Assembly: GCA_029204225.1 (NCBI GenBank)
Contig: CM055104.1
Location: 39,486,527-39,550,526 of the forward strand
Direction: 5' to 3'
DNA: 64,000 nucleotides
From: Diphasiastrum complanatum
Lineage: Eukaryota; Streptophyta; Lycopodiopsida; Lycopodiales; Lycopodiaceae
How positions within the stretch are numbered: the first letter of the stretch is position 1; every line of letters begins with the position of its first letter. Below are positions 10,876-21,449 of this stretch, one piece after another. Position numbers and translations under genes: made by a program. Under the pieces are notes generated by a model. The model saw only the letters and a list, made by a program, of their open reading frames with translations, was not told the DNA's origin and searched no databases.

Positions 10876-11662
10876 CTTGACAATTGAAGGGCTGGTAAGT
10901 TACGATATAGTAAGCTGAAGTTGATGTGCAATGGACTTTGATAAATAGCTGAAATGCTCTTTTTTTCCACCCACTTAAAACTCAGAGTTCTACTATGAGT
11001 GAAATTGAAAAGGAAAAATCTTGTAGGTCACATGAAACTGAGCACTTTTAATTTTTATAGCATTCAATTCTGAGCTCAGACGGAGACGATATGAGGATTT
11101 GAAAATAAGCCAATAATATAAAAGGAAATTTGATTGAGGGAGAAAGAAGGGGTCTTAAGAAAATATAAATGGAAAAATAATGATTACAAAATTTCAATAA
11201 CTTTTCGGTGTTCTCTCGTTGTTCTGATCACTTTTTGTTTTTACTCCACTGAAATCCGATCCCAAACAAGAAAGTTATAGGGGTTTAAAGAATGAGAAAA
11301 AAAAACTAAATAAACAACTTAGAGCAAAGGGGTTTTTAAAAAAACTACAAATTGGATTCTATAAAGTTTGAAATCCATGAGATGTTTTGGTGCTCGGGAG
11401 AAATTAATAGGAACCGAAAAAAAAATTAAAAATCTACGAGCAAATGTTTTTTTCTTCTTGCGGCTGCTTCTATGTAGTTGGGTGGTCGTGGAAGAAACCT
11501 GGACCGAGTTAGTTTGTTGGAGAGTTAATATCTCAACTGTATACCGTCGCCCAATTCACAAGAGCTGGAAGGCCGGTTCCAACTGAGCATGTTGGTGTAT
11601 TGGGCTTGAAGGACAAGTGAAGGAGACTCCTCAGCAAAGAACTAGAAAATGCTTATCACTTA
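10876..11662. other. Gene-free stretch between gag and captured fragment
   Basis: AT-rich 5' leader sequence of the nested element. No motif or long conserved frame is seen. Confidence 0.4.
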
Positions 11663-11929
11663 CTACAGGAAGGCCTTAATACTTATCACTCCAACATCTT
11701 GAGCACATAACAGTCCTCCAAAGCCTAGATTTGCAGCTTTCCGCATGACATCCACAGGAAAGTGCTTATGCTCATCCCACTCTGCTGCAAATGGAAGTAG
11801 CTCCTTCCTTGCAAACTCTATTGCAAGCGCTTGAAATTGAAGTTGATCACTTGTCAGCCTGTGTTGATTCCATGCATGAATTTTACTCCAAGCTGATTCA
11901 TGCACTGCGGAAGGAGAGATCTCAGCCAC
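11663..11929 (-). pseudogene. Captured acyl-CoA dehydrogenase N-terminal fragment (isobutyryl-CoA dehydrogenase-like)
   Basis: Residues resembling the helical N-terminal domain of mitochondrial acyl-CoA dehydrogenases are clear: LTSDQLQFQALAIEFARKEL, PFAAEWDEHKHFPVDVMRKA, then NLGFGGLLCAQDVG. The FPVDVMRKAANLGFGG stretch most resembles ACAD8-type isobutyryl-CoA dehydrogenase (valine breakdown). Only about 80 of roughly 400 residues are present. The FAD-binding and catalytic parts are missing, and the first codon of the frame is GTG, not ATG. After DVG the sequence becomes unrelated, as if cut at an exon end. It lies on the same strand as gag, in the 5' leader of the nested retroelement, so it looks like transduced host sequence. 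Confidence 0.8.
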
Positions 11930-13032
11930 TGAGGTTGAGAAGTGCTTGTTGATGCCGCTAGTGAGTGAAACAAGGAACTTTCATTTCTTTGCTTGATTCT
12001 TCTTGAGGTATTTCACAAGTGGTATTCGGATCTGAGAGTCTGAAATGGATTTTAGTGAGCAGATTCAAGAATTGGAACTAAAATATATCAGTTGCACCTA
12101 GATGTATTTTCCCAATTAATGGCCATGGTTACAACAGACTTTCAAGGTAGTCGGAAGAGAAGTAGTCGGGAGTAGCGTGGAGAGTGGATAGATTTAGGTT
12201 AGGCTTTAGGGTTAGGGTAGTTTTAGGCTAGGTTAGGGCTTAAGGTAGGTCGGATTAGGTTTGTTTTTTTTAATTTTAAAATTGAACTTCAAAATGATCA
12301 AAAAAAATTTACAAGCAAAGCAAAGCTTCAGAATTGAAGTGTTGAAGTGATTCTCTCTCACTTAGTAAAAAAAATTTCCAAAATTCTGGCAATTCTGACC
12401 CATCTCCACTAATTTGATCATAACTTACTCAATATTGATCCAAATCAAACAAACTCAGTACCTCTAAAAAGCTAACAACAAGATCTATTAGTCTATGGAT
12501 CAGATCAATGACTGAATGTGATTTGATAGGTCAAACAGGTCTGAAAATTTTGAAGAAAGAAAACTAACAAAACTAGAGCTAGGAATCAAGAATTGTCATA
12601 ACTTTTTGGATACTAATCCAAATGACCTGCCATATGGATCAGATCAAAGCTGAAACAATGCTCTAAAATCTCTTGTAAAGAAACTTGAAATAAAAACTCA
12701 GATCAAATTTGAAAAATTCAAATCAATTGAAAGAAAAATCCTAGTCACCTATTTTGATAGCTTTTGGGAAAAGTGCAATAACTTTTGCATCTCTTATCCA
12801 AATGCCTTGAAAATTGGTGAAAATGAAAGCTAAGAAAAGCTCTACAAAGCTATTAAATCAAATTAGAAATGAAAAACAAAATTGAATTCCAAACATTGGT
12901 CGGAGCAGACCTGAAAATTTCAAAGTTAGAAATTAGCAAAAAGAAAGCTACAAAAGCAATAAACTTATCAAATATAATGAAATTCACGTAGAATCATCAT
13001 GAATTTAGAATCTATACTTTGATACCAAGAAA
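11930..13032 (-). other. 5' leader of nested element with PBS and short GGTTAGG-like run
   Basis: No gene is visible. 12,190-12,270 has irregular TTAGG/TTAGGG-like words on the plus strand, too degenerate to call telomeric. The right end (about 13,018-13,032) reads on minus as a PBS-like TTGGTATCAAAG next to the LTR end. Confidence 0.5.
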
Positions 13033-13545
13033 TGTCATGTGCCAAATCCCAAACTAATATCAATTGCAATAGAAGTCAAGCTAATAGCAAGAAAAGAACA
13101 AGACAATCATGATAGCATATCAATAGAAAGCTAGAAACATGGAGATCACCATAGAATCACATTAGTAATGAAAGAAGAAGTACAATCAATGGAAATGGAG
13201 CATTCATTCATGTGGATAGGGCACATGAGACCTAGCAATGAGGATCCCTATGGCTCACATTCACAAGGAAGCTAGAAGCTCTCACTTGCAAATGAGCCAA
13301 AAGATTCGCAAAATGATGTCTCTTGCCTAGTTATAGACAATGCTCTTACTTAACTTAACTTAACTTAATTATCTTGAGGGATAGTTAGCCCTTGTTAAGG
13401 ATTATTTAAACTACATTGGGCCCTATTGGCCTATTATCCTTGTTAGTTACTTTGAAGGGCCTAAAGAGGGAATCGTCTTGTTCTTAAGACTAATAGCTCC
13501 TTTTGGGCCTACAAAGCTTACAATGGATATTATATTGCATTGATA
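13033..13545 (-). repeat. Right (5') LTR of nested element
   Basis: It matches the left LTR over the first ~280 bp and then continues to the copia B junction. It includes three copies of ACTTA at about 13,348-13,366. The exact end is uncertain (between 13,539 and 13,550). Confidence 0.65.
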
Positions 13546-13551
13546 AGCACT

Positions 13552-14357
13552 GACTCTACTAAAGGTATTGATGACTTCTCCCGATTCATTAGAATCATGT
13601 TCATAAAAAACAAGTTTTCAGAGAATTCAAGAAGTTTGCTGAGACCCAAACGAGTCAAAGGATCAAGACCCTACGATTTGATTCAGAGGGAGAGTACATG
13701 TCTAATGAAATGGAGGACTATCTATCATCATGTAGCATGCACCATCAGTTCATAGCTAGCTACACACCACAACAGAATGGCATAGTTGAGCGAAAGAATC
13801 GAATATTGTTGGAAGCTGCACGATTCATGACAGCCAATGCTCAGTTACGCAAGAACTTTTGGGCTAAAGCAATTTCTACAGTCTGTTATCTGCAGAATTA
13901 TTCCAGCACAAAGGCAGTCGACTCCATAACACCGTTTGAAGCCTACTACGGCTACCAACCAAGTCTCAAACATCTATGTGTGTTTGGATGTCTCTGCTAT
14001 GCACAAATATCGTCTGATCTGAGGAAGAAACTTGACCCAGTAAGCTGTAAGTATATTTTCATTGGCTACTCAACATCACATAAGGCATACCGCATTTATG
14101 ATGTTGATACATGTCAAATCTCAGTCAACCGCGATGTTGTCTTTCTTGAAGACAAATTTCATGATCTCAAGCAAAAACGGGAAATGCAGGAGTCTGTTCC
14201 AACAACTCCATTCACCGTCGATAGGCCCAGACCTACGATCATTCAACCACAAGCTGAAGATATCTCAGTCATTCACCCAGGAGAAATATCTGCTCAAGCA
14301 CCTGTAGTTCGAAGATCTATACGACAACGACAGCAACCTGATCGTTTCGTCCCTTAG
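13552..14357 (+). pseudogene. copia B integrase core and C-terminus
   Basis: Resumes with IDDFSRFIRIMFIKNK. After a frameshift in the EFKKF region it continues in the 219-codon frame with MEDYLSSCSMHHQFIASYTP, QQNGIVERKNRILLEAARFM, FWAKAISTVCYLQNYSSTKA, FEAYYGYQPSLKHLCVFGCL and SVNRDVVFLEDKF. The catalytic Glu context (VERKNR) is intact. It ends in a Pro/Gln-rich linker (RRSIRQRQQPDRFVP), then a TAG at 14,355-14,357 where pol would normally continue. Confidence 0.9.
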
Positions 14358-15898
14358 ACGTTCATCAGTCATGATGAACCTATCACTGTTGTAGATGCAC
14401 TGTCTATGTCAGATGTAGACAATTGAAAAGCCGCTATGGATGCTGAGTACGATTCCTTGATGAAGATCTGGAGTATTATTAATCCTCCTGCAGGTATAAA
14501 ATTGATTGACTCTAAGGGGATCTTCATGCTAAAGCTTAAGCCAGATGGATCAATATCCAAATAAAAAGTTAGATTAGTTGTTAAAGAATTTGAGCAAGTT
14601 TTTGGAATAGATTACATTGACACCTTCAGTCCAGTGGTAAAACATCAATCTATTTGCACCTTGCTAGCTATAGTTGCTGCAGAAGTCTTAGACATTCACC
14701 AGATGGACATCCAGACAATGTTCCTTCACAAATATATATAAGATTAAATATTCATTTGTCAAATAGAAGGTTACGTTCTTCAAGGCCAAGAGCATTTGTT
14801 TGTAAATTGCATAAGACACTATATGGCCTCAAGCAAGCTCCTAGGGCTTGGTATGATAAAATCAATTACTTCTTGATGCAGCATAATTTTAGTTCTTGCT
14901 CCGCATACTCAAATGTGTATCTCAAGCGTAAAGGGTCAAGCTATGCTATAATAACATTATACGTTGACGATTATTTAATCATCAGCAATTCAAGTCAGTT
15001 ACTACATGAAACAAAATCTTTGCTTTCATCAAAATTTGTGATGACTGATTTAGGCCCAGTTCATTACCTACTCAGTACGAATATCAACAGTGATCGCTCA
15101 AGCAGAAGGATTACTATAAGCCAAGAGTCCTATCTAAATAGTGTACTTCGCATATATGGCATGGAGGACTGCAAACCGATAGACACACCCATGGATACAG
15201 CATCCAAGTTTTCTAAAGACATGTGCCCCAGAACTCAAGCAGATCAGCAAGAAATGTGCAAATATCCTTATCAGTCTGTCATAGGATCTATAACGTATTA
15301 TGTGATCTGCACACGACTTGATCTAGCCTATCGTAGTAAGCACATTATCTCAATACATGTCCAATCCAGGCCTACAACATCAGAAGGCTCTGCAAAGAGT
15401 ATTGAAGTACATCCAAGCTACGAAGCACTATGCTTTGAAAACAGAAGATGCACTTTTGTTGGGACCAGAAAATCCACATCAGGTTATATTTGTTTCCTTG
15501 CAGGAGGACCCATTTCATGAAATAGCAGAAAGCATAAATGCATTTCGTTGTCCTCTACAGAATCCAAATATGTTGCAGCTACATCAACAATGAAGGAGAT
15601 AATTTGGCTTAGAAAATTGCTATAGGATCTGCAATTTCCAGGATCAGTCCAACAATATCCAGTGCGACAATCAGTGTTTCATAGCTCTATCTCCGAACTC
15701 ACGTACTCATAGTAGAACTAAACACATAGAAGTTCAGTTCCATTTTCTTAGAGAGAAAATTCAGAATAAAGATGGTGTACTAAGTTACTATCATATGGAC
15801 AATATGTTGGTTGATATTTTGAAAAAGTCATTGTCAAGAGAGAAACATTCTACTTTAGTAGATATGATAAATCTCAATTTTGATTCAGATTCGTAGTA
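14358..15898 (+). pseudogene. copia B reverse transcriptase and RNase H
   Basis: RVT_2-type reverse transcriptase in mixed frames. A decayed N-terminal part (AAMDAEYDSLMK, GIDYIDTFSPVV) leads into KLHKTLYGLKQAPRAWYDKI, the catalytic ITLYVDDYLI (YVDD codons at about 14,960-14,971) and DLGPVHYLLSTNI. A decayed RNase H region follows, including the STSGYICFLAGG box and the tail HIEVQFHFLREKIQNKDGVL. Several stops lie before 14,654 and a frameshift near 15,350. Together these domains copy the element RNA into DNA; this copy cannot. Confidence 0.88.
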
Positions 15899-15915
15899 AT
15901 AAGCTTAAGGGAGAG

Positions 15916-16714
15916 TGTTGGAGTTTAATCTTTCTCCTACTCATCCTAACTGCTCTCCTTCTTTCTAAGTAAATCACTCTCTCAAAAAAGTCTGCATTTT
16001 TGAGCTGTTTATCGCAACAGTCTGCATTTTTACTCGCAAACTTCAACAACCGAAAATGACGAAAAACCCGACAAAGACTTCTACTTCACCTTCGGGTCAT
16101 TCTGAGTACAAAGGATTTTGCAAAAAATGCGACACAATGTTCAACCAGGATTTCGAGCCATTTCGAGCACTTCTAGAAATGCGACATTTTTTCCGAAAAA
16201 TGCGACACGACACAAATTTACACATGATCTCAAGTACAGTTCGCTACGTCTTCATGCTCCAATAATGATTGAACTAATTGACCAATTAAACAACTGTTAA
16301 CAATCTCGTAATTGTAAAGTTAGAATAGAACAAGATCATCCAACTGTTGTATAAGGAAATGAGCATTGTAGGTGGATGATGATGCATGAAGATACTCCAA
16401 CAGAGATGTTACGACCATAACTGGTGTTCATAGTATCGGACTCCACAGAATTAGAGAATATAGAGAGAGATAGAGAAAAAAATTATATCAATTGATTTGT
16501 TTCTGTAAGTAGGATCACGCACTTATCTCAGCGCAATTGTATTGTAATATGATCGTTGTTATTACAACATTAAATATATAGATTTGCTATTGTTCTATCT
16601 CATTGCATTCTTGTTGAATGTTCATTAACTCTCACTCTTCTTCCGCAAGTAGCATAAACGAATAAATGTATGGTTGTCTTTGACGCCTAATCATTCTTAC
16701 ATTTTTTTATATCA
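15916..16714 (+). repeat. 3' LTR of copia B
   Basis: It starts TGTTGGAGTTTAATC directly after the purine tract AGCTTAAGGGAGAG and probably ends at ATATCA (16,714). It is followed by a PBS-like TTAGTATCAGAGA (16,720-16,732). A PBS after a 3' LTR hints at a tandem element sharing this LTR. Small open frames at 16,056-16,300 lie within the LTR and are not genes. Confidence 0.6.
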
Positions 16715-16944
16715 GAATATTAGTATCAGAGAATTGCATGGTTGTATTAGATGCCTAATTGTTTTCTGCAATCTCTCTTTATGGTAGTCTAGGACTCCTA
16801 CACTAATACTCTTAATCAACACAATCAGAACAACTCTATCATAACTCCGTTCTCCAAGTAATCCAGATCCTTCTTCATTATTGTCTTTTCTTTGTTGGGA
16901 TGACAACCTTCATTTCTGATAAGGCCCAGACCTTGTTGCTCCCA

Positions 16945-17125
16945 ACAGGATGGATGTCCTGTTGCTTTTGAGAGCAAGAAGTTCACAAAAGTGGAGCAAC
17001 AGCGGCCAACGCATGACAAGGAGATGTATGTGGTGGTGCATTGTCTCAAGTTATGGCAACACTACTTGGGCATGTTTATGACCAAAGTCTACACCAATAA
17101 TAAACTAGCAATTATTCAGTCTATC
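16945..17125 (+). pseudogene. Ty3/gypsy RNase H fragment
   Basis: One frame reads CPVAFESKKFTKVEQQRPTH, DKEMYVVVHCLKLWQHYLG, then VYTNNKLAIIQS. This is the gypsy RNase H pattern (hPvaf.SkkL...e..Y...dkEl.Aiv.al..WrhyL.g..f.v.tDh.sL). The catalytic Asp equivalent (D in TDH) is Asn. It is isolated, with no other gypsy domain next to it. Confidence 0.8.
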
Positions 17126-19191
17126 CTCTTTTGCATATTTCTTGTAATGTAAAAAACAAAGAGCCTTCTAGTGACTTGCTTTGAAGCGATTCTAAGGTGT
17201 AAATTCAAAAACTTCAATCCAGAAGTCTCCAATTGGCTTCAGATCCCAGCACAAGCCCACTTCTCACTCCGAAAGCTTCTTCAACCACCCAACACAAGTT
17301 CTTCTAGCTTCACAACTCAAAGTGATATTTTTTCCCAATGACTACCCAATAACGTTCAACAAGCTGCCGAATTGAATGATTTTCTATTGTACTTTGGATA
17401 CTGGATCAGTATTGCAGCACCTAGTTGAAGAGAATGATCACAAAGACATAGGTGTGTCACAACAGACTGAACACCGATCTGTAATCTCTTTTTATTGGCC
17501 GTCCTCACAACTTCCCCTCTGGTGATAATTTAGTTACCTAGGTGGTCCCAGTTTCAACTTCTTTATTGATTGTACAAGATTGAAAATGTGACGACATATT
17601 CTTCAAAAGAAGGTTCTCTAGGAGATCTCTAAGCCAAAGTCCTTGCAGACACGTGGTAAATGAGTCATACCTTAGATAAGAAAAATGCTACATTTCAAAC
17701 CATCCCAAGTTTACTTAAGTGGAGAGAAATCTATTTCCACAACATGAAGAGCTCTTAACATAGGCCAGGTGCCCGAAAATGAATAAAAGACTATAAATAA
17801 GAATATTTGAGAAATGTGTTGGAAATGTTCTTGAAGTATTACCAAATATAGTATGGTAGTTTATTATTTATAGGATGCTTTTAAATTCCCCATTGACTCA
17901 AGTGGTGTTGAAATTATTTTAGTGCACAAGCTCTACAAAATCACAAATATCACAAGAACATGAAAAAAAATGTTGCAGAGCACAAATTCAAAGAAGCATC
18001 ATATATGATATTCCAAATAAAACTCTCAATTTGTCAGTATCATCAATTGAATGGGAGTATAAGAATGCAAGAGGACTGAAAGAGTCCTCCAACATTTATA
18101 GATTAGACTCGAGTAGCACCCAAGTCCCCAATTTTGGTCCAAAGCAACAAATGTGGGAAGTTGCATCAAAATTTTGTCAATCAAGTATTGTTTATTCGGT
18201 TTCTCTTATATGCCCCCCTCACGCCCCCTTCAATCAGTACTCTAAATTTTGAAAGATTGTGCCCACCTATTTTGACATCCCAAATCATCAGGGGATGTTG
18301 CTTCACATTGAAAACAAGCCATGTTGACATATGACTACAAAGATATAAATGTGTCATGTGCAGCATGGTATAAATTAGATATTGAAAATTTACATTCACT
18401 ACATGAAGAGTAAAATCCACTTCTTGTGTGAAAAATTAACGGATTGTAGACAGGGGAGACATGTGTAGTGAATGAATAAAATTTTTTACCCACCACTTAT
18501 CTAGGCCATAGGAACTTACTACTATACTTACATCCCTCCTCTAGCTGTCTGGATAGATCCTCCAACTCGGTAGATGACTGTTTATCGTCCCAACTTCTAG
18601 GGGGTTTTAACGATAAGCATTTCCAAGCTGCCCCCACGTATAAGTTGGGACCACATCAACGTCCTACATGTTGGCTACTTCTCAGGGAAATGAGCCAATA
18701 TTTTCTAGAATCTCATGACTAGGAATTTGAGGACTTATCCTATGGAAGAGAGAGGAAGAGTCGATAAGTCGAGTCTATGGATGAACTATCAAGCACAGCA
18801 GAATGATTTTTCTTCCTTATGCATGACTACGCCTATCAAAACCAAACAAAGCTATAATAACAATCGTCACTTTTGATCTTTTAGCAACTAACCATGAAAT
18901 CATTAGAGCTAAAATGATTTCGTAGCCAAACAATTATAGAGTGAAGTGATGCGTAGAATATTGCAATTGAAATATTCAATAGATCAGACGAAACAATAAG
19001 AGATTTATCAATTCTGATAACTACAGAGAAGCATACATTCTGACATGATATTGAACACAATAAGAAGATGGATTGATTTAGTAAATAGCATGTACAAAGT
19101 CAGATGATGAGAGCACAAAGCAATAGTGAATGAAACTGCATTCTCTATATTATCTCTGAGTAATTGATAACTCTGTCTGATGCACTTCCGT
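17126..19191. other. About 2 kb without recognisable genes
   Basis: Both strands were read. Short open frames at 18,031-18,420 have no recognisable domains. Only ordinary AT-rich intergenic or decayed repeat sequence is seen. Confidence 0.5.
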
Positions 19192-19422
19192 TGATAAGCA
19201 GTAAGCGCTAAATAGCTATACTCAAACAGAACACTAATAGAACTCTATGAGCTTTCTTCTCCGATTTCTTCTCTCTTATCTTTCTTCTATAATGATCAAC
19301 TACTGCTGATAAGCAGTAAGTGCTAAACAACAATACTCAAATAGAATACTAATAGAACTCTATGAGTCCTTCTTCTCTGAATTCCTCTATCTTATCTTTC
19401 TTCTATAATGATCAGCTACTTA
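19192..19422. repeat. 115-bp tandem duplication
   Basis: Two adjacent units start TGATAAGCAGTAAG at 19,192 and 19,307. Both contain AATAGAACTCTATGAG and TCTTATCTTTCTTCTATAA. About 88-90% identical by eye. Non-coding. Confidence 0.8.
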
Positions 19423-19629
19423 TACTAAAGCAATTTATGATTATCCAATTAGGTCAGCTTAATTAGGTCGTAGGTCGCAATTGACAGCTAGCCACAATGC
19501 GTTGTCACCCATTTAGAGCGATTCTCGAGTATTTTTGTAGATTGTGTAGAAACACGTACAAAACTATAGAACTGAATCAATGAAATGGATGTAGATTAAA
19601 GATCAATTATTTGGATGAATCACTCCCTA

Positions 19630-20610
19630 TAATAGACTAATCCAACATGAGGTACCATGGGAAGACTTCATTTGAAGTTCTTTTTAATAAGAAGCCAAGG
19701 TTGGAGCATTTGAAGATCTTTGGTGGTACTTGCAATGTCAACTCATCTTTTGGATTCTTGAAGAGAATCTTTGTTGGACATAGTAAAGTAAGAAAGCTTA
19801 TAGGATTTACATTCTTAATTCAAAAAAAATTCACATTTGTAAGGATGTTGTCTTTAAAGAGGAGAATGTGTATAACCTTGATGTTGTCGATGTTGATTAA
19901 TCCAACAATTTTGATGGTGATGAAGATGTTTTTTTAGATGTTGATGATGGAGATGCCTCTCGAATTCAAGTTCTAAGAAGATCCTCAAGGCAAAGGAAAA
20001 AGCCATCTTTCTCTCTCATGTGAGCAATTTCATGTGAATGTGTGCAAATTGTCAAGATATGGTGAAACTAGTTACATTGTTTTGCATCATTTTATTGTTG
20101 GAGTTGTACTAACTCTTGGCTGGTTTTGCTGATGGAAATGAAGCCAAGGGAGGATCGTTATATCACTCATTCATAATCATGGCAAGATGGAGATGGAGGC
20201 TCATTCATGGATTTTCTTGGTGGAGACATATCAAGAAAGGACAAAGATGGAGGATACATGCAAGCAAATGATTATCACTCACATTTATTGATCTGTTATT
20301 TTCCAGAGATATCAAAGGTGGAAGCATGGAGGAATTCATTCATTATGATTCTATCTTATATTCTATGTTGTTTTTTCATCTCGATATATAAAATTGATAT
20401 AAGAAATAGTGAAGCACCCAATATGGACACTATTCTCTATATCAATTATGAAAGCTATTATAAAACAATAGAAAGGAGGCTAATTCTTAGAATGGAGATC
20501 ATTCTTAATATGGATCAAAGTTGTGTGGTAAAACTAGTTGAAGAGGGAGTGTGAAAAATGTCAACTAGTCTAGTTGGTCTAAATTAATTTGGAGGCCGCT
20601 ATTTCTAGCA
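19630..20610 (+). mobile_element. Deleted copia remnant of the copia A lineage
   Basis: An integrase C-terminal fragment (TSFEVLFNKKPRLEHLKIFG, then a frame-shifted HSKV/DVVF part) runs into a linker ending RRSSRQRKKPSFSLM. Next come non-coding sequence shared with copia A (CAAATTGTCAAGATATGGT and GGCTGGTTTTG landmarks), the polypurine tract GTTGAAGAGGGAG, and the first bases of an LTR from 20,550 (TGTGAAAAATGTC). Reverse transcriptase and RNase H are absent, as in copia A, so the deletion is shared by descent. Confidence 0.75.
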
Positions 20611-20619
20611 AGTATATAA

Positions 20620-21127
20620 GTGGATAAGATTGGAGCTACTTCACGAGATGAGCATGTTGCTTTCTGCTTGCAGTGGAGAAATGCAATTACTACTCAAGAT
20701 GCTGTAGACGGGCTTTACAACAAAATATCGGCATGGTGGAAGGTTGGCAATGCGTATGATAATTGTTTGCATGAACTAGAAAGTTGGCTGGCGTGGTGGA
20801 GAAATTGAATCCATCGATAAGAAAAGTTTACAGTTACTATATGTATCAAATTAGTGCTGGATTGGATGATCTATTTTGTGGTAATTCTTGTTGCTATTAC
20901 CTTTTTTTAAATAAAAAATCTTACATCACAGTGTGTTGTAGATGACGGATCACAAGGATGAAGCGACAATGCCAACAACAAATTTGTCCGAGGTAGTCCA
21001 CAATGTATGGCAGAGAGTGGACAACTACAACATGAAGTTGACAATTTATGAGGCTGTTGTGGGAGATCTAGCTAATGCAATCTTGCAGAGTGCAAGAGAA
21101 TTCAATAGTGGGTGGTTCCTTTTCTAA
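20620..21127 (+). pseudogene. Unrecognised transposon-like coding fragment
   Basis: Two open segments read FCLQWRNAITTQDAVDGLYN followed by WWKVGNAYDNCLHELESWLA, then after an AT-rich interval TDHKDEATMPTTNLSEVVHN. The spacer begins and ends with plausible intron signals but I cannot confirm them. The Trp-rich sequence and the NLSEVVHN phrase feel transposase-like, but I do not recognise the family. The surroundings are all mobile-element remnants. Confidence 0.4.
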
Positions 21128-21449
21128 CAACGTTAACAAGTACGTGGAGAAAATAAACTTGATAGGAAAAGGCTGAGATGTGAATGCACCAATGATAGAT
21201 GTGAGAACAAAGAGACCAGTAGACCAATGGAATAATAATAATGAAAATGTCTCTCATCAACCAGACATAGAACATGTACAAAGAGTGCCTGCAAAAACCA
21301 AAGCAAACAAGGTAGGTTGTAGTGCATCTGCTAATCAAGGACCACCTGTTGTTGTGTCGGGGCATGCTTGCTTGCATTAACATAATATCATCAGGATACT
21401 GAAAGTTGAGAAATTTACCTCATGTATATTAGCATTTGGAGTTTGCATC

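Larger units (their letters stand above)
8289..13545 (-). mobile_element. Non-autonomous LTR retroelement nested in copia B
   Basis: Both ends carry related LTRs beginning (plus strand) TGTCATGTGCCAAATCCCAA, at 8,289 and 13,033. Element orientation is minus: read on minus, the right LTR ends ...GGCACATGACA and is followed by a PBS-like TTGGTATCAAAG (about 13,018-13,027). Flanks ATCAC (8,284-8,288) and AGCAC (13,546-13,550) are an imperfect 5-bp duplication. Inside are an acidic ORF, a gag-like region, an unknown ORF and a captured acyl-CoA dehydrogenase fragment, but no protease, integrase or reverse transcriptase. Confidence 0.75.
7880..16714 (+). mobile_element. Ty1/copia retrotransposon (copia B), 5'-truncated and split by an insertion
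   Basis: On the plus strand: end of protease/GAG-pre-integrase, integrase N-terminus, a nested retroelement (8,289-13,545), integrase core and C-terminus, reverse transcriptase, RNase H, polypurine tract (AAGGGAGAG) and an LTR from 15,916. Gag and the 5' LTR are missing. Many stops and frameshifts make it inactive, but the pol order is the standard copia one. Confidence 0.85.

Noticed and set aside
12190..12270. Second telomere-like array
   Set aside because: Words are TTAGG/TTAGGGC mixtures without a steady unit; low-complexity sequence is as likely.
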